Below are positions 19,580 to 29,968 of a stretch of DNA of 64,000 nt, piece after piece. The notes under the pieces are model-generated. The model was given only the letters and a program-made list of their open reading frames with translations. It was not told the DNA's origin and ran no database searches. Position numbers and translations under genes: made by a program. The DNA is taken from the NCBI RefSeq assembly GCF_000350105.1, contig NZ_CAIY01000005.1:62001-126000 (forward strand), in the 5' to 3' direction. The DNA comes from Richelia intracellularis HH01 (GTDB lineage Bacteria; Cyanobacteriota; Cyanobacteriia; Cyanobacteriales; Nostocaceae). Each line of letters opens with the position of its first letter. Position 1 is the stretch's first letter.

Positions 19580-20683
19580 CTAATGACCAGCTGGTATATC
19601 CTTAAAATCAACAGTTGATTCAGGATATATTACTGTATTGGGAGCTATATAATCTACATGTCCTTGAAATTTATTAATGCTATTACCAATGGTAACAATA
19701 ACATTGCTGGTGGCATTATTGAGGTCATGGCGTTTGTTGTTGCTAATCAAATTCTTACCAGGGTCCTCATTAGTTCCCAAATTGGGTAAACCTTGAGACA
19801 CTATGATGATACCATCACGATTATTATTTTGAATGAGATTCCCCCGTAAAATGGGCTTTGCGGAATCTGAGATAAAAACCCCGTCTGTATTTTTGACAAT
19901 TTGGTTCTTTTCCAAGCGAGGTTTTGAGTTATTGCCAATAGCTAAGCCAAAACCCGTATTCTGAAATAAATTATTACGAACTAAACCTTTAGCATCTTTG
20001 GTAATAGAAACCCCATTACCTTTATTTCCGGAGAAAATATTATTTTCAATAATGGGATTACCTGCTCCTGTAACAAATACTCCTTCTCTGACACTATTAA
20101 TAAATGTGCTATTTTCAATGGTTGGGTTAGTTGACTCTATCCACACCCCAGTACCACGACTACCAGGGTTAGTCACAGTCACACCATTAATCGTACTGTT
20201 GTTTTCAGCTACAATAGTCACGTTTTGTCTGGCAAAAGTACGGCTGATATAGTTACCACTCCCAATAATTAGTATTGTCTCACCTTTAGTACTTTCATCT
20301 CCTAAGAGAGTAATTCCTGATTTAATATTCAGAGGAAAATACTCTCCAGTATTTTCACTATAATTCCCAGGTGATAGCTGAATAGTTGCACCAGGTTTAG
20401 CTATAGAAAGAGCAAATGATATAGTTTTATAAGGTACTTGCTCTGTAGCTACATCTCTATAGGTATCTGAGCCTATTTCTGGATTAACATATATCACATT
20501 TTTAGAATTTTGATTCTGCGCTATTAAACTTTCGTTAGTTCTTTGTTGATTAGCATTTACATCAGCTGATAATAGTATCATCCCACCAGAAACTATTAAT
20601 AGAGCAGAGATTCCCGAAGACAAAAAGTAGAAATTTCTACCTTGGTTAATATTTAATCCCTGGTGTTTCATTTTAATTCCCAT
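19580..20683 (-). CDS. DUF1565 right-handed beta-helix protein, truncated before its SLH anchor
   Basis: 367 residues from the ATG at 20683, which has AAAGGA seven bases upstream; a TTG two codons earlier is less likely. An N-terminal hydrophobic stretch (LSSGISALLIVSGGMILLSA) looks like a signal peptide. The DUF1565 segment follows (VIYVNPEIGSDTYRDVATEQ, then PYKTISFALSIAKPGATIQL), then parallel beta-helix turns with regular N-x-I/F-x-N-N patterns (IENSTFINS, IIENNIFSGN, LVRNNLFQN, ILRGNLIQNN). The frame ends DFKDIPAGH then TAG, just where the first SLH domain should start; TAG may replace the expected Trp codon. The product may be secreted but not wall-anchored. The substrate is unknown. 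Confidence 0.85.
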   Translation of the reverse strand: MGIKMKHQGLNINQGRNFYFLSSGISALLIVSGGMILLSADVNANQQRTNESLIAQNQNSKNVIYVNPEIGSDTYRDVATEQVPYKTISFALSIAKPGATIQLSPGNYSENTGEYFPLNIKSGITLLGDESTKGETILIIGSGNYISRTFARQNVTIVAENNSTINGVTVTNPGSRGTGVWIESTNPTIENSTFINSVREGVFVTGAGNPIIENNIFSGNKGNGVSITKDAKGLVRNNLFQNTGFGLAIGNNSKPRLEKNQIVKNTDGVFISDSAKPILRGNLIQNNNRDGIIIVSQGLPNLGTNEDPGKNLISNNKRHDLNNATSNVIVTIGNSINKFQGHVDYIAPNTVIYPESTVDFKDIPAGH

Positions 20684-21096
20684 TTTCAAGTCCTTTAAAG
20701 ACTAATGGATTTGTCTTGAAATATTTATATATAGTCCTATGGCTAGGGTAAAATCCCTAAGACCCCATATCTATCAGCTATGACTAGTATTAAAGTATCT
20801 GGGTTCCCTACGGAACAAAAGGTTTTCTACATTGAATGTTATTCTGCGTCCTTGAACATATGTGGTGTATCTACCAAAGAAAAATACGGATTAATAATCT
20901 GACTTAAAAGTTGTGCAGCACATATCCTTAATTTGTGCATAATCACGGATTTCATCCAGCCGTTTTCAGCCTATTTCTCACAAAAATATTTAGAAAGTCA
21001 TTAGTTTTGAGCTTCTGCCTGACCTATTACACAAACTTACCTTTTTAGTTCGCTTTGCCAGATAATGGCTTTATATATTTCATGTATTAAAAGCTC
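20684..21096. other. gap between divergent beta-helix and DUF72 genes
   Basis: 413 bases holding both promoters in principle. I see only a weak TAGGG/CCCTA pair near 20741-20759 and no reading frame. Confidence 0.45.
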
Positions 21097-21951
21097 ATGG
21101 ATTTCTTGTTTGGTTGTGCTATCTGGGCATATAAGGGCTGGGTAGGTGAATTATACCCACGAGGAACCCGCCCTGATAACTTCTTATATTTATATAGTCG
21201 CCGTTTCACTGCAGTAGAAGGAAACACCACTTTTTATGCTATACCTAGTACTAAAATAATTACCAATTGGGTAAGTCAAACACCTCCAGGATTTCAGTTC
21301 TGTCTGAAATTACCACGAGAAATTACGCACAATGGTCTGCTGGAGCCACAGATATCCTCTGCACTAAATTTTGTTCAAAGGATGACTATTATGGGTAAAC
21401 ATCTAGGACCAATGTTTGCTCAATTGCCACCTAGCTACTCACCACAATACCTAGGGGATTTAACTAAATTTCTCACAAACTGGCAAACAGATATAACTTA
21501 TTTAGCATTAGAAGTTAGGCACCCAGATTGGTTTCGGGAACCTCATGCTAGTAATTTGACTGAACTATTAACAAAATTAAATATAGCAAGAGTATTATTA
21601 GACACTCGTCCAATTTATTCGGGGTATAAATATCCCAAAATGGATTCAGAAAGACGCAAACCCAAATTACCCCTAGTATTTCAAACCACAGCAACATTTA
21701 CATTGATTCGATTTATTTCCCATCCCACTATGGAAATTAATCAGCCATTCATGAAAGAGTGGTTAAATTATATTCAACAGTGGTTGCATCAAGGAAAGCG
21801 GATTTACTTCTTTGTCCATTGTCCTGCAGAAGAACAATCACCCCATACTGCCTACTATTTTTATAAACTACTACATGAGACTGGGATCAATATTCCATAT
21901 CTAAAATGGAATCAGACACAACAGACGCCTCAGCAATTGAGTTTGTGGTAA
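21097..21951 (+). CDS. DUF72 domain-containing protein
   Basis: 284 residues. It opens MDFLFGCAIWAYKGWVGELY, then YSRRFTAVEGNTTFYAIPST and GFQFCLKLPREITHN, the hallmark blocks of the DUF72 (YecE-like) TIM-barrel family. A C-terminal block YFFVHCPAEEQSPHTAYYFY also fits. The biochemical role of the family is unknown. The gene is alone, between divergent and convergent neighbours. The start ATG directly precedes the conserved first strand, so it is probably right. Confidence 0.9.
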   Translation: MDFLFGCAIWAYKGWVGELYPRGTRPDNFLYLYSRRFTAVEGNTTFYAIPSTKIITNWVSQTPPGFQFCLKLPREITHNGLLEPQISSALNFVQRMTIMGKHLGPMFAQLPPSYSPQYLGDLTKFLTNWQTDITYLALEVRHPDWFREPHASNLTELLTKLNIARVLLDTRPIYSGYKYPKMDSERRKPKLPLVFQTTATFTLIRFISHPTMEINQPFMKEWLNYIQQWLHQGKRIYFFVHCPAEEQSPHTAYYFYKLLHETGINIPYLKWNQTQQTPQQLSLW

Positions 21952-22351
21952 ATACTATAGGGAAACTATTTCACTTTTAATGGGTATTCCACAAACTCTA
22001 ATAGTACAATGTTTGAAAGTAGCTTTCTGTTACTAATTCAGTAAACATTTATATATGGAATTATAATTATCTGCAATAATTTATGTGTAGAAACCTTATA
22101 TAAAGCAATTATAGTTTTTTTAAAGTTTTTTTGCCTTAGTGATTTACTCATAATCGATAGAAGATACAAAAAGTCAAGGCCTGGTCTATTAAACGTTAAA
22201 AATACTGTACGGATTTCTTATATTTGGGTTTTAAGTCATAATTACCCTTAACCAAGTTACTGTTATCCCTGAAGTTCAGGTATAAGGGAGTTTTTATAGG
22301 AAAATACCTCCCCATTATCGGAGAGGGTTAGATTAAGTAGAGAGAAGTTAC
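21952..22351. other. gap between convergent DUF72 and pntB genes
   Basis: 400 bases without a gene. A weak terminator-like hairpin is listed at 22266-22295. A run of C/G-rich words (CCTCCCC, GGAGAGGG) around 22307-22327 may fold but gives no clean stem. Confidence 0.45.
22266..22295 (+). terminator. weak terminator-like hairpin
   Basis: TCCCT pairs with AGGGA over a 14-base loop that itself contains CCTGAA/TTCAGG, and is followed by G and five T residues. It lies 315 bases past the DUF72 stop, so assignment is uncertain. Confidence 0.3.
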
Positions 22352-23758
22352 TTACAGTTGCTTGATCTCAGAAATTAACTTTGCCACCATATCCTTGGCA
22401 CTACCAAACAACATAGTAGTTCTGTTCTTATAGAACAAATCATTATCTACACCGGCAAAGCCCACACTCATTCCACGCTTAATTACTATGGTGTGTTTGG
22501 CTTTATCCACATCTAAAATCGGCATTCCATAAATAGGGCTTTTCTCATCAGTACGAGCAGAAGGATTAACTACATCATTAGCACCAATTACTAATGCAAC
22601 ATCGGTCTTTTCCAATTGAGGATTGATATCATCCATGTCATGCAGTTGCTCATAAGGCACATTCGCCTCTGCCAATAATACATTCATGTGCCCCGGCATT
22701 CTTCCTGCAACTGGGTGAATTGCGTATTTCACTTCCACACCCAGTTTTTCTAGTTGGTCTGCTAGTTCTCTAACACTATGTTGTGCCTGAGCAACTGCCA
22801 TACCATAACCTGGGATAATTACTACAGAACGGGCATAACCTAACATCATTGCCCCTTCTTCAGGATCAATGCTGTGAAAGACTTTTTCGACAGTGCTAGT
22901 AACATCAAGATTACCAGAACTTGAACTACTAGTACCAAAAGCACTAAATAGCACACTAAAGAGAGAACGGTTCATAGCTTTACACATTATTTCTGTCAGG
23001 ATTAAACCTGATGCTCCTACTAACGCACCAGAAATAATGAGCATATTGTTCATGACAACAAAACCAGCGGCAGAAGCAGCCAAACCAGAGAATGAGTTTA
23101 ACAAAGAAATTACTACTGGCATGTCACCCCCACCAATAGGAATAACTAACATTATGCCTAACACCAGAGAAACCAGCACCATGGATAAGAATATAGGTAA
23201 GTTATGGGGTGCAGTAAGTAAAAAGAATCCACCAAATATATAGGAAGCTAGTAGTGAGACATTTATAAGCTGCTGCAATGGGAATGTAATTGGTGAACCG
23301 CTCATGATTCCCTGAAGTTTTGCAAAAGCTATTACACTACCTGAAAAAGTAACACCACCAATTAATACATCCAATAATATGGAAATACTGGAATCTAGAG
23401 GTATAGTTTGAGACTCACCTAGTAATCGCCAGAACTCTGCCACGGCAACCAATGCAGAGGCAGAACCACCCAAACCGTTCAACAACCCTACCATCTGAGG
23501 CATTTGGGTCATTTTCACTTTATATGCTGCAAGTGTTCCAATTACAGTCCCTATTACCACTCCTAACAAAATCATTTGGTAGTTTAGAACTTGCTGGTCT
23601 AGAAGGGTTACTAGCACAGCTAACAACATCCCTATACCTGCCATAATATTGCCATTTCTGGCTGTAGCTGGAGAACCTAGCTTTTTTAATCCCACAATAA
23701 ACAGGGAAGTTGCAGCCAAGTATACCAGATGAATCCCCGTTGGTATAAAATCACTCAC
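22352..23758 (-). CDS. pntB: NAD(P) transhydrogenase subunit beta
   Basis: 468 residues. The N-terminal half is a bundle of hydrophobic helices (domain II, the proton channel). The C-terminal half is the NADP-binding domain III with VVIIPGYGMAVAQAQHSVRE, HPVAGRMPGHMNVLLAEANV, LVIGANDVVNP and GFAGVDNDLF. It starts at GTG overlapping the TGA of pntAB (GTGA), so the two are translationally coupled. The complete enzyme couples hydride transfer from NADH to NADP+ with proton movement across the membrane. Confidence 0.96.
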   Translation of the reverse strand: MSDFIPTGIHLVYLAATSLFIVGLKKLGSPATARNGNIMAGIGMLLAVLVTLLDQQVLNYQMILLGVVIGTVIGTLAAYKVKMTQMPQMVGLLNGLGGSASALVAVAEFWRLLGESQTIPLDSSISILLDVLIGGVTFSGSVIAFAKLQGIMSGSPITFPLQQLINVSLLASYIFGGFFLLTAPHNLPIFLSMVLVSLVLGIMLVIPIGGGDMPVVISLLNSFSGLAASAAGFVVMNNMLIISGALVGASGLILTEIMCKAMNRSLFSVLFSAFGTSSSSSGNLDVTSTVEKVFHSIDPEEGAMMLGYARSVVIIPGYGMAVAQAQHSVRELADQLEKLGVEVKYAIHPVAGRMPGHMNVLLAEANVPYEQLHDMDDINPQLEKTDVALVIGANDVVNPSARTDEKSPIYGMPILDVDKAKHTIVIKRGMSVGFAGVDNDLFYKNRTTMLFGSAKDMVAKLISEIKQL

Positions 23759-24054
23759 GTTTTAACCTCCTTCTTTTTAAACATTTGCAACATTCTATCA
23801 GTGACAAGAAAACCACTAACGACATTGATTGTTGCCAAAACAACTGCAACCAATCCAAGGATTACTGATATATTCCACTCTTTAGCACCGGATGCTAAAA
23901 TAGCTCCCAGTACAGTAATACCTGAAATTGCATTTGAACCGGACATCAGAGGGGTGTGTAAAGTTGGAGGAACTTTATTAATAACCTCAAAGCCGACAAA
24001 TGCTGCCAAGACAAAGATAAACAAGGCTGTAATTAATGTTTCTGTTATCAACAT
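23755..24054 (-). CDS. pntAB: NAD(P) transhydrogenase alpha, membrane part
   Basis: 99 residues with three membrane helices: ALFIFVLAAFVGFEVI, then NAISGITVLGAILASGA, then ISVILGLVAVVLATINVVSG. This is the transmembrane part of the alpha subunit, which in cyanobacteria and some proteobacteria is encoded separately from the NAD-binding part. It lies between pntAA and pntB in one operon and shares the GTGA overlap with pntB. The end KKKEVKT is intact. Confidence 0.94.
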   Translation of the reverse strand: MLITETLITALFIFVLAAFVGFEVINKVPPTLHTPLMSGSNAISGITVLGAILASGAKEWNISVILGLVAVVLATINVVSGFLVTDRMLQMFKKKEVKT

Positions 24055-24166
24055 TCAAACTCCTGTAATTAATATTTGTCAGTAAGTTGAACAAAATTAA
24101 ATTTACTTGTGGATACAGGTAATACTGGAAGGGTAGATGGGTAGGGACTCAGGTTTAACTCCCCTT

Positions 24167-25324
24167 CTAACCTGCACTGGTAACTGACAATAATTCTTGT
24201 ATCAGTGGACTATGAATTTTTCCGGCATGAGTAATACAAACCGCGTTAATGATATCGTCATTAAAATCTACTTGTAAGTCCTTATCTTTAATTAGCAACC
24301 GTATCAAAGATGTGATGTTTTTAGCGTATAACTGACTGGCATGAACTGGCATTGACGAAGGAAGATTAATCGGACCAATAATATTTACACCATTAACAAT
24401 AATATCCTTTCCGGGATCTGTGCAGGCACAGTTCCCTCCTTGCTCTGCAGCTAAGTCTATAATTACAGACCCTTTCTTCATTTGTAAAACCATTTCCCTT
24501 GTTATTAATAAGGGGGCTTTCTTACCAGGGACTTGTGCTGTTGTAATTACAACGTCAGAATTTTTTACGTGATCAGTAACTACTTGCTGACTACTTTTTT
24601 TGCTGGCCTCAGATATTTCCTTGGCATAACCCCCAGCGGTTGCAGTTTCTTCTTCCAACTGTACTTCAACAAACCTTGCTCCTAAGCTTTGAACTTCTTC
24701 TTTTACTGAAGGCCGAATGTCAAAAGCTTCAACAATAGCCCCTAACCTTCGTGTGGTTGCAATTGCTTGCAATCCTGCCACTCCAGCCCCCATAACAAAC
24801 ACTTTTGCTGGAGCAATTGTACCTGCAGCAGTTGTCAACATAGGGAAGTATTTTGGTAATGCTGCTGCCGCAATTAAACCGGCTTTATAACCTGCGATCG
24901 ATGCCTGGGATGATAAAGCATCCATACTCTGGGCCCTTGTCGTTCTGGGGACCATTTCCATACTTAATGCAGTCACCTGACGTTCTGCGAGAATTTGTGC
25001 TAATCCCGGATTTCCAAGAGGATTCAAAAATCCAATTAATATAGCCCCCTGTTTGAGTAGATCAACTTCCAAAATTCCATCGTCTCGCTTTCTAGGTGGA
25101 CTAACTTTTAATAAAATATCAGCCTCAGCCCATAAGTGTTTGGTTTGTTTGACAATTATGGCTCCTGCCTTTTCATAATCAGCATCCGTAAAAAAAGTCC
25201 GCTCACCTGTACCTGACTCAACAAGGACTTCCAAACCATTCTTAACTAATTGGGTAACAGTATCAGGAACCAGGGCAACACGACGCTCACAAGCCTCACT
25301 TTCTTTGGCTACTGCTATTTTCAT
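24167..25324 (-). CDS. pntAA: NAD(P) transhydrogenase alpha, NAD-binding part
   Basis: 385 residues forming soluble domain I. It opens MKIAVAKESEACERRVALVP. It continues with QASIAGYKAGLIAA, the Rossmann segment VFVMGAGVAGLQAIATTRRL, the RPSVKEEVQSLGARFVEV block and VIIDLAAEQGGNCACTDPG. Alanine dehydrogenase is the closest relative, but the downstream pntAB and pntB settle the assignment. It is the first gene of the operon, 112 bases before pntAB. Confidence 0.96.
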   Translation of the reverse strand: MKIAVAKESEACERRVALVPDTVTQLVKNGLEVLVESGTGERTFFTDADYEKAGAIIVKQTKHLWAEADILLKVSPPRKRDDGILEVDLLKQGAILIGFLNPLGNPGLAQILAERQVTALSMEMVPRTTRAQSMDALSSQASIAGYKAGLIAAAALPKYFPMLTTAAGTIAPAKVFVMGAGVAGLQAIATTRRLGAIVEAFDIRPSVKEEVQSLGARFVEVQLEEETATAGGYAKEISEASKKSSQQVVTDHVKNSDVVITTAQVPGKKAPLLITREMVLQMKKGSVIIDLAAEQGGNCACTDPGKDIIVNGVNIIGPINLPSSMPVHASQLYAKNITSLIRLLIKDKDLQVDFNDDIINAVCITHAGKIHSPLIQELLSVTSAG

Positions 25325-26125
25325 GAAATCTCCTTGAGATAAATACTTGTTCTGTTACAAGTTCTGGAATTTTGTCTTTTAACCATAAATCGAGGACTAA
25401 ACACATTAGCTAAACAGTAAATAGCTAATCCCTACTAATTTTCTAATTGGGCTTGCAGGCCTATCTCCCAATACTTACATATCTATACTACCCACTACTA
25501 ATTATTTACATGTGTGGATTACAATTTGCCCAACATACTGGTACTTATTTACATATTCTAATAGGTTCATACCCAATCATGCCTTTTGTAATTTCAACAA
25601 GTTTTAGGGATTAAACATATTCTTTATTTTCTTTTTAGACTTCGCAACAATGATAAATTTATCAATCAACTTGTTTATAACTAATCATCATTTAATACTT
25701 TGTATATAAGAGATCACCTGCTATTCACGTTCATATTATTGGCCCCATCAATGAATAAGGGTCAAAATTAGTATAAAGATTATTTTTTTCTTAACAGTGA
25801 AATCAGTGATAAGAAATATTATGTCAGTTGAAATATTACTGACCTGCAATTTTAGTATTCATTAACTCATAAAGACATATTGTGTAGCTATCAAAATCCA
25901 GGGAAGTAAAACAAACTTCACAAATATCTCATATGTATTTTATCACTCATATTCAAGAGAAATAGATAAAAAGTTTATGCTTGTCTTTAATTAAGTGCTA
26001 GGGCACCTTTCTTATGTATGTTGCGTCTACCAGGACAGAGCCAGTAGTAAAGTTTCGGTCACGAAATTTTGATCAATACTATTGCCGTAATAAATTAATT
26101 TAGTTTTCTCACAGGAGCCTTAACT
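25325..26125. other. gap between divergent pntAA and DUF2808, nothing seen
   Basis: 800 AT-rich bases that should carry two divergent promoters. I see no reading frame, RNA gene or strong hairpin. Confidence 0.5.
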
Positions 26126-26635
26126 ATGAGACACCTGCTAACAACTTTAGCCGTAACTACCTGTTTATTTACAATTCCTCCAACCATTACCTTGGCAAAT
26201 GGAGCTGGCGTAATCTTATTTGGCGGTATTACAAAGGACAATCAATTGTCTTACAGGTTGGATTTTGATGGTCAACGAAACGGCTGGGATCGTTACCGTC
26301 TAAGAATCCCCAGAAGTAAAATGAAGGCAGATGTTGTTAAGTTCATTATTACATATCCCAGATACTATAAGGGTAAATTTGAACCAAAAAAAATTGAAGT
26401 TCGAGTGAAAGAGGAGAAAGTCTCTCTATTGAAAGTGGATTGGAATAAAAAAGATCATGCAATTTATATACATCCCAAAGAGCCTATACCCTCTGGTAAT
26501 TCAGTAGAGTTGGTTTTTAGTGATGTTCAAAATCCATCATTTGGAGGTATGTTTAACTTCAACTGTATGATTTTTATACCCAGTGATGCTATTCAACCCC
26601 ATTATTTAGGAACTTGGCAAATTGATATTAACTAA
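26126..26635 (+). CDS. DUF2808 secreted protein
   Basis: 169 residues. A signal peptide is clear (MRHLLTTLAVTTCLFTIPPT, cleavage near TLA-NG). The mature part contains GGITKDNQLSYRLDFDGQRN and DRYRLRIPRSKMKADVVKF, then TYPRYYKGKFEPKKIEVRV and, at the end, NFNCMIFIPSDAIQPHYLGT with WQIDI. This is the pattern of DUF2808, a cyanobacterial periplasmic or secreted family of unknown function. AGGAG lies eight bases before the ATG. It precedes rpmH by 139 bases on the same strand but is probably a separate unit. Confidence 0.9.
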   Translation: MRHLLTTLAVTTCLFTIPPTITLANGAGVILFGGITKDNQLSYRLDFDGQRNGWDRYRLRIPRSKMKADVVKFIITYPRYYKGKFEPKKIEVRVKEEKVSLLKVDWNKKDHAIYIHPKEPIPSGNSVELVFSDVQNPSFGGMFNFNCMIFIPSDAIQPHYLGTWQIDIN

Positions 26636-26774
26636 AATTAAGGAGAAAAATAGAAAAATGTCATATTCATTAATTTACGTTTTTTGGCTATTTGCCTTCC
26701 CTCTGTATTAAAAGTAGTATAATAGGGGCCTATGGCTTTTTTAGATAAATCATCTTAGGTTAGAGGACTAAGCT

Positions 26775-26909
26775 ATGCAGAGGACTCTGGGCGGCACTTG
26801 TCGTAAAAGGAAAAGAACATCTGGCTTTCGCACTCGTATGAGAACACCAGATGGTAGAAACGTTATCAGGGCTAGGAGAAAAAAAGGGCGGCATCGTCTG
26901 AGCGTTTGA
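26775..26909 (+). CDS. rpmH: ribosomal protein L34
   Basis: A 44-residue basic protein: [19 protein letters not shown], then [20 protein letters not shown] and HRLSV. This is the full L34 pattern. It is the first gene of the conserved rpmH-rnpA-(PH)-yidC cluster and is followed 26 bases later by rnpA. Confidence 0.97.
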   Translation: MQRTLGGTCRKRKRTSGFRTRMRTPDGRNVIRARRKKGRHRLSV

Positions 26910-26935
26910 TATGCCTCTGATGGGGAGTATCATTT

Positions 26936-27340
26936 GTGGCCTTACCCAAAGCAAATAGACTCAAGTCCCGTCGAGACTTTCAAGCAGTCTTCCGGAATGG
27001 TTTTCGCTGCCATAGCTCCTATTTGACCTTAAGAGCTTTAAAACCAGCACTGTCATCAATGCCTTCTATGGAAAAAAGCATGGAAGTTTGTATAAACTAT
27101 CCAACCCGTATTGCTATTTCTATTAGTACAAAGGTAAGTAAGCGTGCAGTAGTACGTAATCGGCTTAAACGACAAATTTCTTCATCCTTGTATATATTAT
27201 TACCAAGGTTATCATTGGGGTGGCGCTTGGTGGTAATTGCGAAGCCAACAGCAATAGAATATCAATGCAAGGGCCAACAATTTCTGCAAGAATTAGAGCA
27301 GTTATTGGAAACAGCCGAGGTGTTAAATGGGTATTCGTGA
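26936..27340 (+). CDS. rnpA: ribonuclease P protein component
   Basis: 134 residues starting at GTG, with GGGGAG eight bases upstream. The N-terminus MALPKANRLKSRRDFQAVFR and the RNP motif ISTKVSKRAVVRNRLKRQIS are diagnostic. It is the small basic subunit that helps the RNase P RNA mature the 5' ends of tRNAs. It overlaps the next gene by 14 bases. Confidence 0.96.
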   Translation: MALPKANRLKSRRDFQAVFRNGFRCHSSYLTLRALKPALSSMPSMEKSMEVCINYPTRIAISISTKVSKRAVVRNRLKRQISSSLYILLPRLSLGWRLVVIAKPTAIEYQCKGQQFLQELEQLLETAEVLNGYS

Positions 27341-27719
27341 AGAAGTTTTTTATGAAGGTGGTTCCCATATTGGTGACTTAATTATTGGCATCTTTGTTGG
27401 GTTAACAGTTGTTGGGATACCATTAACAATAGGCGCGATTGTCAGGGCATTGTGGTTGCACTTCCGTATTACTGACCGCCGGATTTCGGTTACAGGTGGT
27501 TGGATGGGACGTGATAGAAGTGATGTAATTTACTCAGAAGTTGTCAAAATAGTTAAAGTACCCCGAGGTGTCGGCTTATGGGGAGATATGGTGTTAACTC
27601 TTAGAGATGGTACCCGCCTGGAAATGCGAGCTGTTCCCAGATATAGGGAAATATATGACTATATCAATGGGAAAGTTGTCATGAGAAATCCTGGTAAAAT
27701 TGGTGCCATCCGAAGGTAA
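27327..27719 (+). CDS. PH domain-containing membrane protein
   Basis: 130 residues. A hydrophobic segment IIGIFVGLTVVGIPLTIGAI is followed by a bacterial PH (DUF304-like) domain: HFRITDRRISVTGGW, VIYSEVVKIVKVPRGVGLWG, DMVLTLRDGTRLEMRAVP. The ATG lies inside the end of rnpA, with GAGG about seven bases upstream, which indicates translational coupling. This gene regularly sits between rnpA and yidC in cyanobacteria (from memory). Its exact role is unknown. Confidence 0.88.
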   Translation: MGIREEVFYEGGSHIGDLIIGIFVGLTVVGIPLTIGAIVRALWLHFRITDRRISVTGGWMGRDRSDVIYSEVVKIVKVPRGVGLWGDMVLTLRDGTRLEMRAVPRYREIYDYINGKVVMRNPGKIGAIRR

Positions 27720-27928
27720 GTCAATCACCACTACTGACTGCTAAATATATTTAGTAGTTTTGCTTTAATAATCTGCTAAATTCCATCTGAAAATATTAGT
27801 GGTTTAAGCATAAAAGACTTAACGCTTGATATTCGGCTATCTAAAATGTCGCCAGATTAAAATCTCCATCGTAATTTAGATAAATTAGATTCAGTTAATT
27901 TGCAGTACCTCAGGTTGAATTCAGAATA

Positions 27929-29074
27929 ATGGATTTTGGTATCGGCTTTCTCTCGAACAATGTGATGTTGCCAATTATAGACTTGTTCTATGGGATTGTA
28001 CCTAGTTATGGATTGGCTATAGTCGCTTTGACACTAATCATTCGGTTTGCACTCTACCCTTTGAGTGCTGGCTCCATTCGAAATATGCGGCGGATGCGAA
28101 TTGTCCAACCCTTGATGCAAAAGAAAATGCAGGAAATCAAGGAGCGTTATAAGGACAATCAACAAAAACAGCAAGAAGAAATGGTCAATATCCAGAAGGA
28201 ATTTGGCAATCCTTTAGGAGGGTGTTTACCCTTGTTGTTCCAAATGCCTGTTCTGCTAGCTTTATTTGCCACTTTACGGGGTTCGCCCTTCTCTGGTGTT
28301 AATTACAATATCAACCTGCAAATTTTACCTGCCGAACAAATTGAAAGGATTCAACCACAAGCTTTCGCAACTACTCCCCAAAATGTTTATATAAGTGATG
28401 GGGAGCATAGTAAAGTTACAGCTATTCTTCCTAGTGGTAATAAATTGGCAGTTGAAGAACATACTAAGATTCAGTACCAAACTGAATCTGGACAACCTTT
28501 TTCGGAAATAGTTGCAGCACATCCAGAAGTTAACTTAGTCCCTCGATGGACAGTTACTAAAGGGGCAGAAAGAATCAATATTGATGCTGAAGGTAATATT
28601 GAAGCTTTACAGCCAGGAGACGTTACTATACAGGGTACTATTCCCGGTTTGGCAGCAGAAAAAGGATTTCTATTTATTGAGGCTCTAGGTCGGGTAGGAG
28701 CAACAGATGATAATGGTATAATTCATTGGGATATTGTTCTCATGGTATTGATGTTTGGTGTTACTTTGTACGCCAGTCAAATTCTGTCTGGACAAAACTC
28801 TAATAAGGGAAATCCTCAGCAGGATACAATCAACAAAATTACACCAGTGGTTTTTTCAGGGATGTTTTTGTTCTTCCCACTACCTGCAGGTGTGTTGATG
28901 TATATGGTTATTGGTAATATGTTCCAGACCCTGCAGACTTATATTCTTTCCCGTGAACCTTTACCAGAAGAGCTACAAAAAATAGTTGATACTCAGAATA
29001 AAGAAGCTAGTGGAAAAGATGAGGAATCTATACCTTTTGAACCAAAAAGTTCTAAGAAGAAGGCCCCAGGTTAA
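27929..29074 (+). CDS. yidC: membrane protein insertase YidC
   Basis: 381 residues. The insertase core is visible: [20 protein letters not shown], then [20 protein letters not shown] with the cytoplasmic coiled hairpin ([15 protein letters not shown]), then [20 protein letters not shown]. The C-terminal helices include [20 protein letters not shown]. It inserts membrane proteins into plasma and thylakoid membranes. A hydrophilic insert (about residues 125-255) separates helices 2 and 3, as in other cyanobacterial YidC. The tail is basic (SSKKKAPG). The jag gene expected downstream in many bacteria is not here. Confidence 0.95.
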   Translation: MDFGIGFLSNNVMLPIIDLFYGIVPSYGLAIVALTLIIRFALYPLSAGSIRNMRRMRIVQPLMQKKMQEIKERYKDNQQKQQEEMVNIQKEFGNPLGGCLPLLFQMPVLLALFATLRGSPFSGVNYNINLQILPAEQIERIQPQAFATTPQNVYISDGEHSKVTAILPSGNKLAVEEHTKIQYQTESGQPFSEIVAAHPEVNLVPRWTVTKGAERINIDAEGNIEALQPGDVTIQGTIPGLAAEKGFLFIEALGRVGATDDNGIIHWDIVLMVLMFGVTLYASQILSGQNSNKGNPQQDTINKITPVVFSGMFLFFPLPAGVLMYMVIGNMFQTLQTYILSREPLPEELQKIVDTQNKEASGKDEESIPFEPKSSKKKAPG

Positions 29075-29630
29075 TTGATTATAACTGGTAGTTCTATAAC
29101 ATCTGTCAGCAGTGTTTTGAAGCAATGCTATGAGTTTATGAAATTTTTGATGTTTTCAAAATAAAATAGGGTTAGGCAAAGACTACTAGTTATTAAGAAT
29201 AAGTGTTTTTGTTGGTTGACATGATCAATTACCAACTTAATACTAAAAGATTTGGGGGTTTAATTGGTAAAGGTTGTTATGTTTGAGACACAATTTAACA
29301 CTTGGTCAATTCTGTTCTCAACTTACATCAATCCTCAGAATAACAGTCATTATATATACTATTCAGCTATATCAACACTGTGTGAAAAAGCAAAGAAAGA
29401 TTCTTCAAGTAGTATGATCAACTGCGGGGTAAGTTAAAACCACAGCTAAAGAGGTAATTATAAAATTCTTCAACTTTACTGAATACTTACAAATCCATTT
29501 AAATACTTTGCGGTTTGATAAACCTTCAGCAGAGGGTAAGAGTATCAATCTAAATAATTACATCTTGTGATTTCTGAATTCCAAGATCTCAGAATTTAAG
29601 TCTAAAACTGACAATGTAAGATTTTTAGGA

Positions 29631-29660
29631 AAAGAGACGCGACCAAGCTTGCGTCTCTTT
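29631..29660 (+). terminator. strong hairpin, orphan terminator
   Basis: A perfect 10-bp stem AAAGAGACGC/GCGTCTCTTT with a 10-base loop. It lies 557 bases past yidC, with no gene between, and so may have served a gene now lost. Confidence 0.55.
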
Positions 29661-29968
29661 GTTGGAAATTATAGTCCCTATTATCAAGTATATATACTTG
29701 ATTTTTCATCTAAACCTAAGTCTTTTCAGTGAAATCCAATCCCAGAAAAATTGGAATATAAAGTGTGAATATGGAAATAGCAGAAGTGCTCTTTCTTAAA
29801 AGAACTAATTTTTATAAAAATAGTATAAGGTTAGTACGGATGTGATTTTCATCCCGTATCTAACTTAAAGTGCCAGAGTGGACAAGAGAGATCCAGGTAC
29901 AAAAATTTATCACTATCCTAGAAACGTTGATACCTGTTCAAGGTATCGTTCGCGTGTAGCATCATTAT

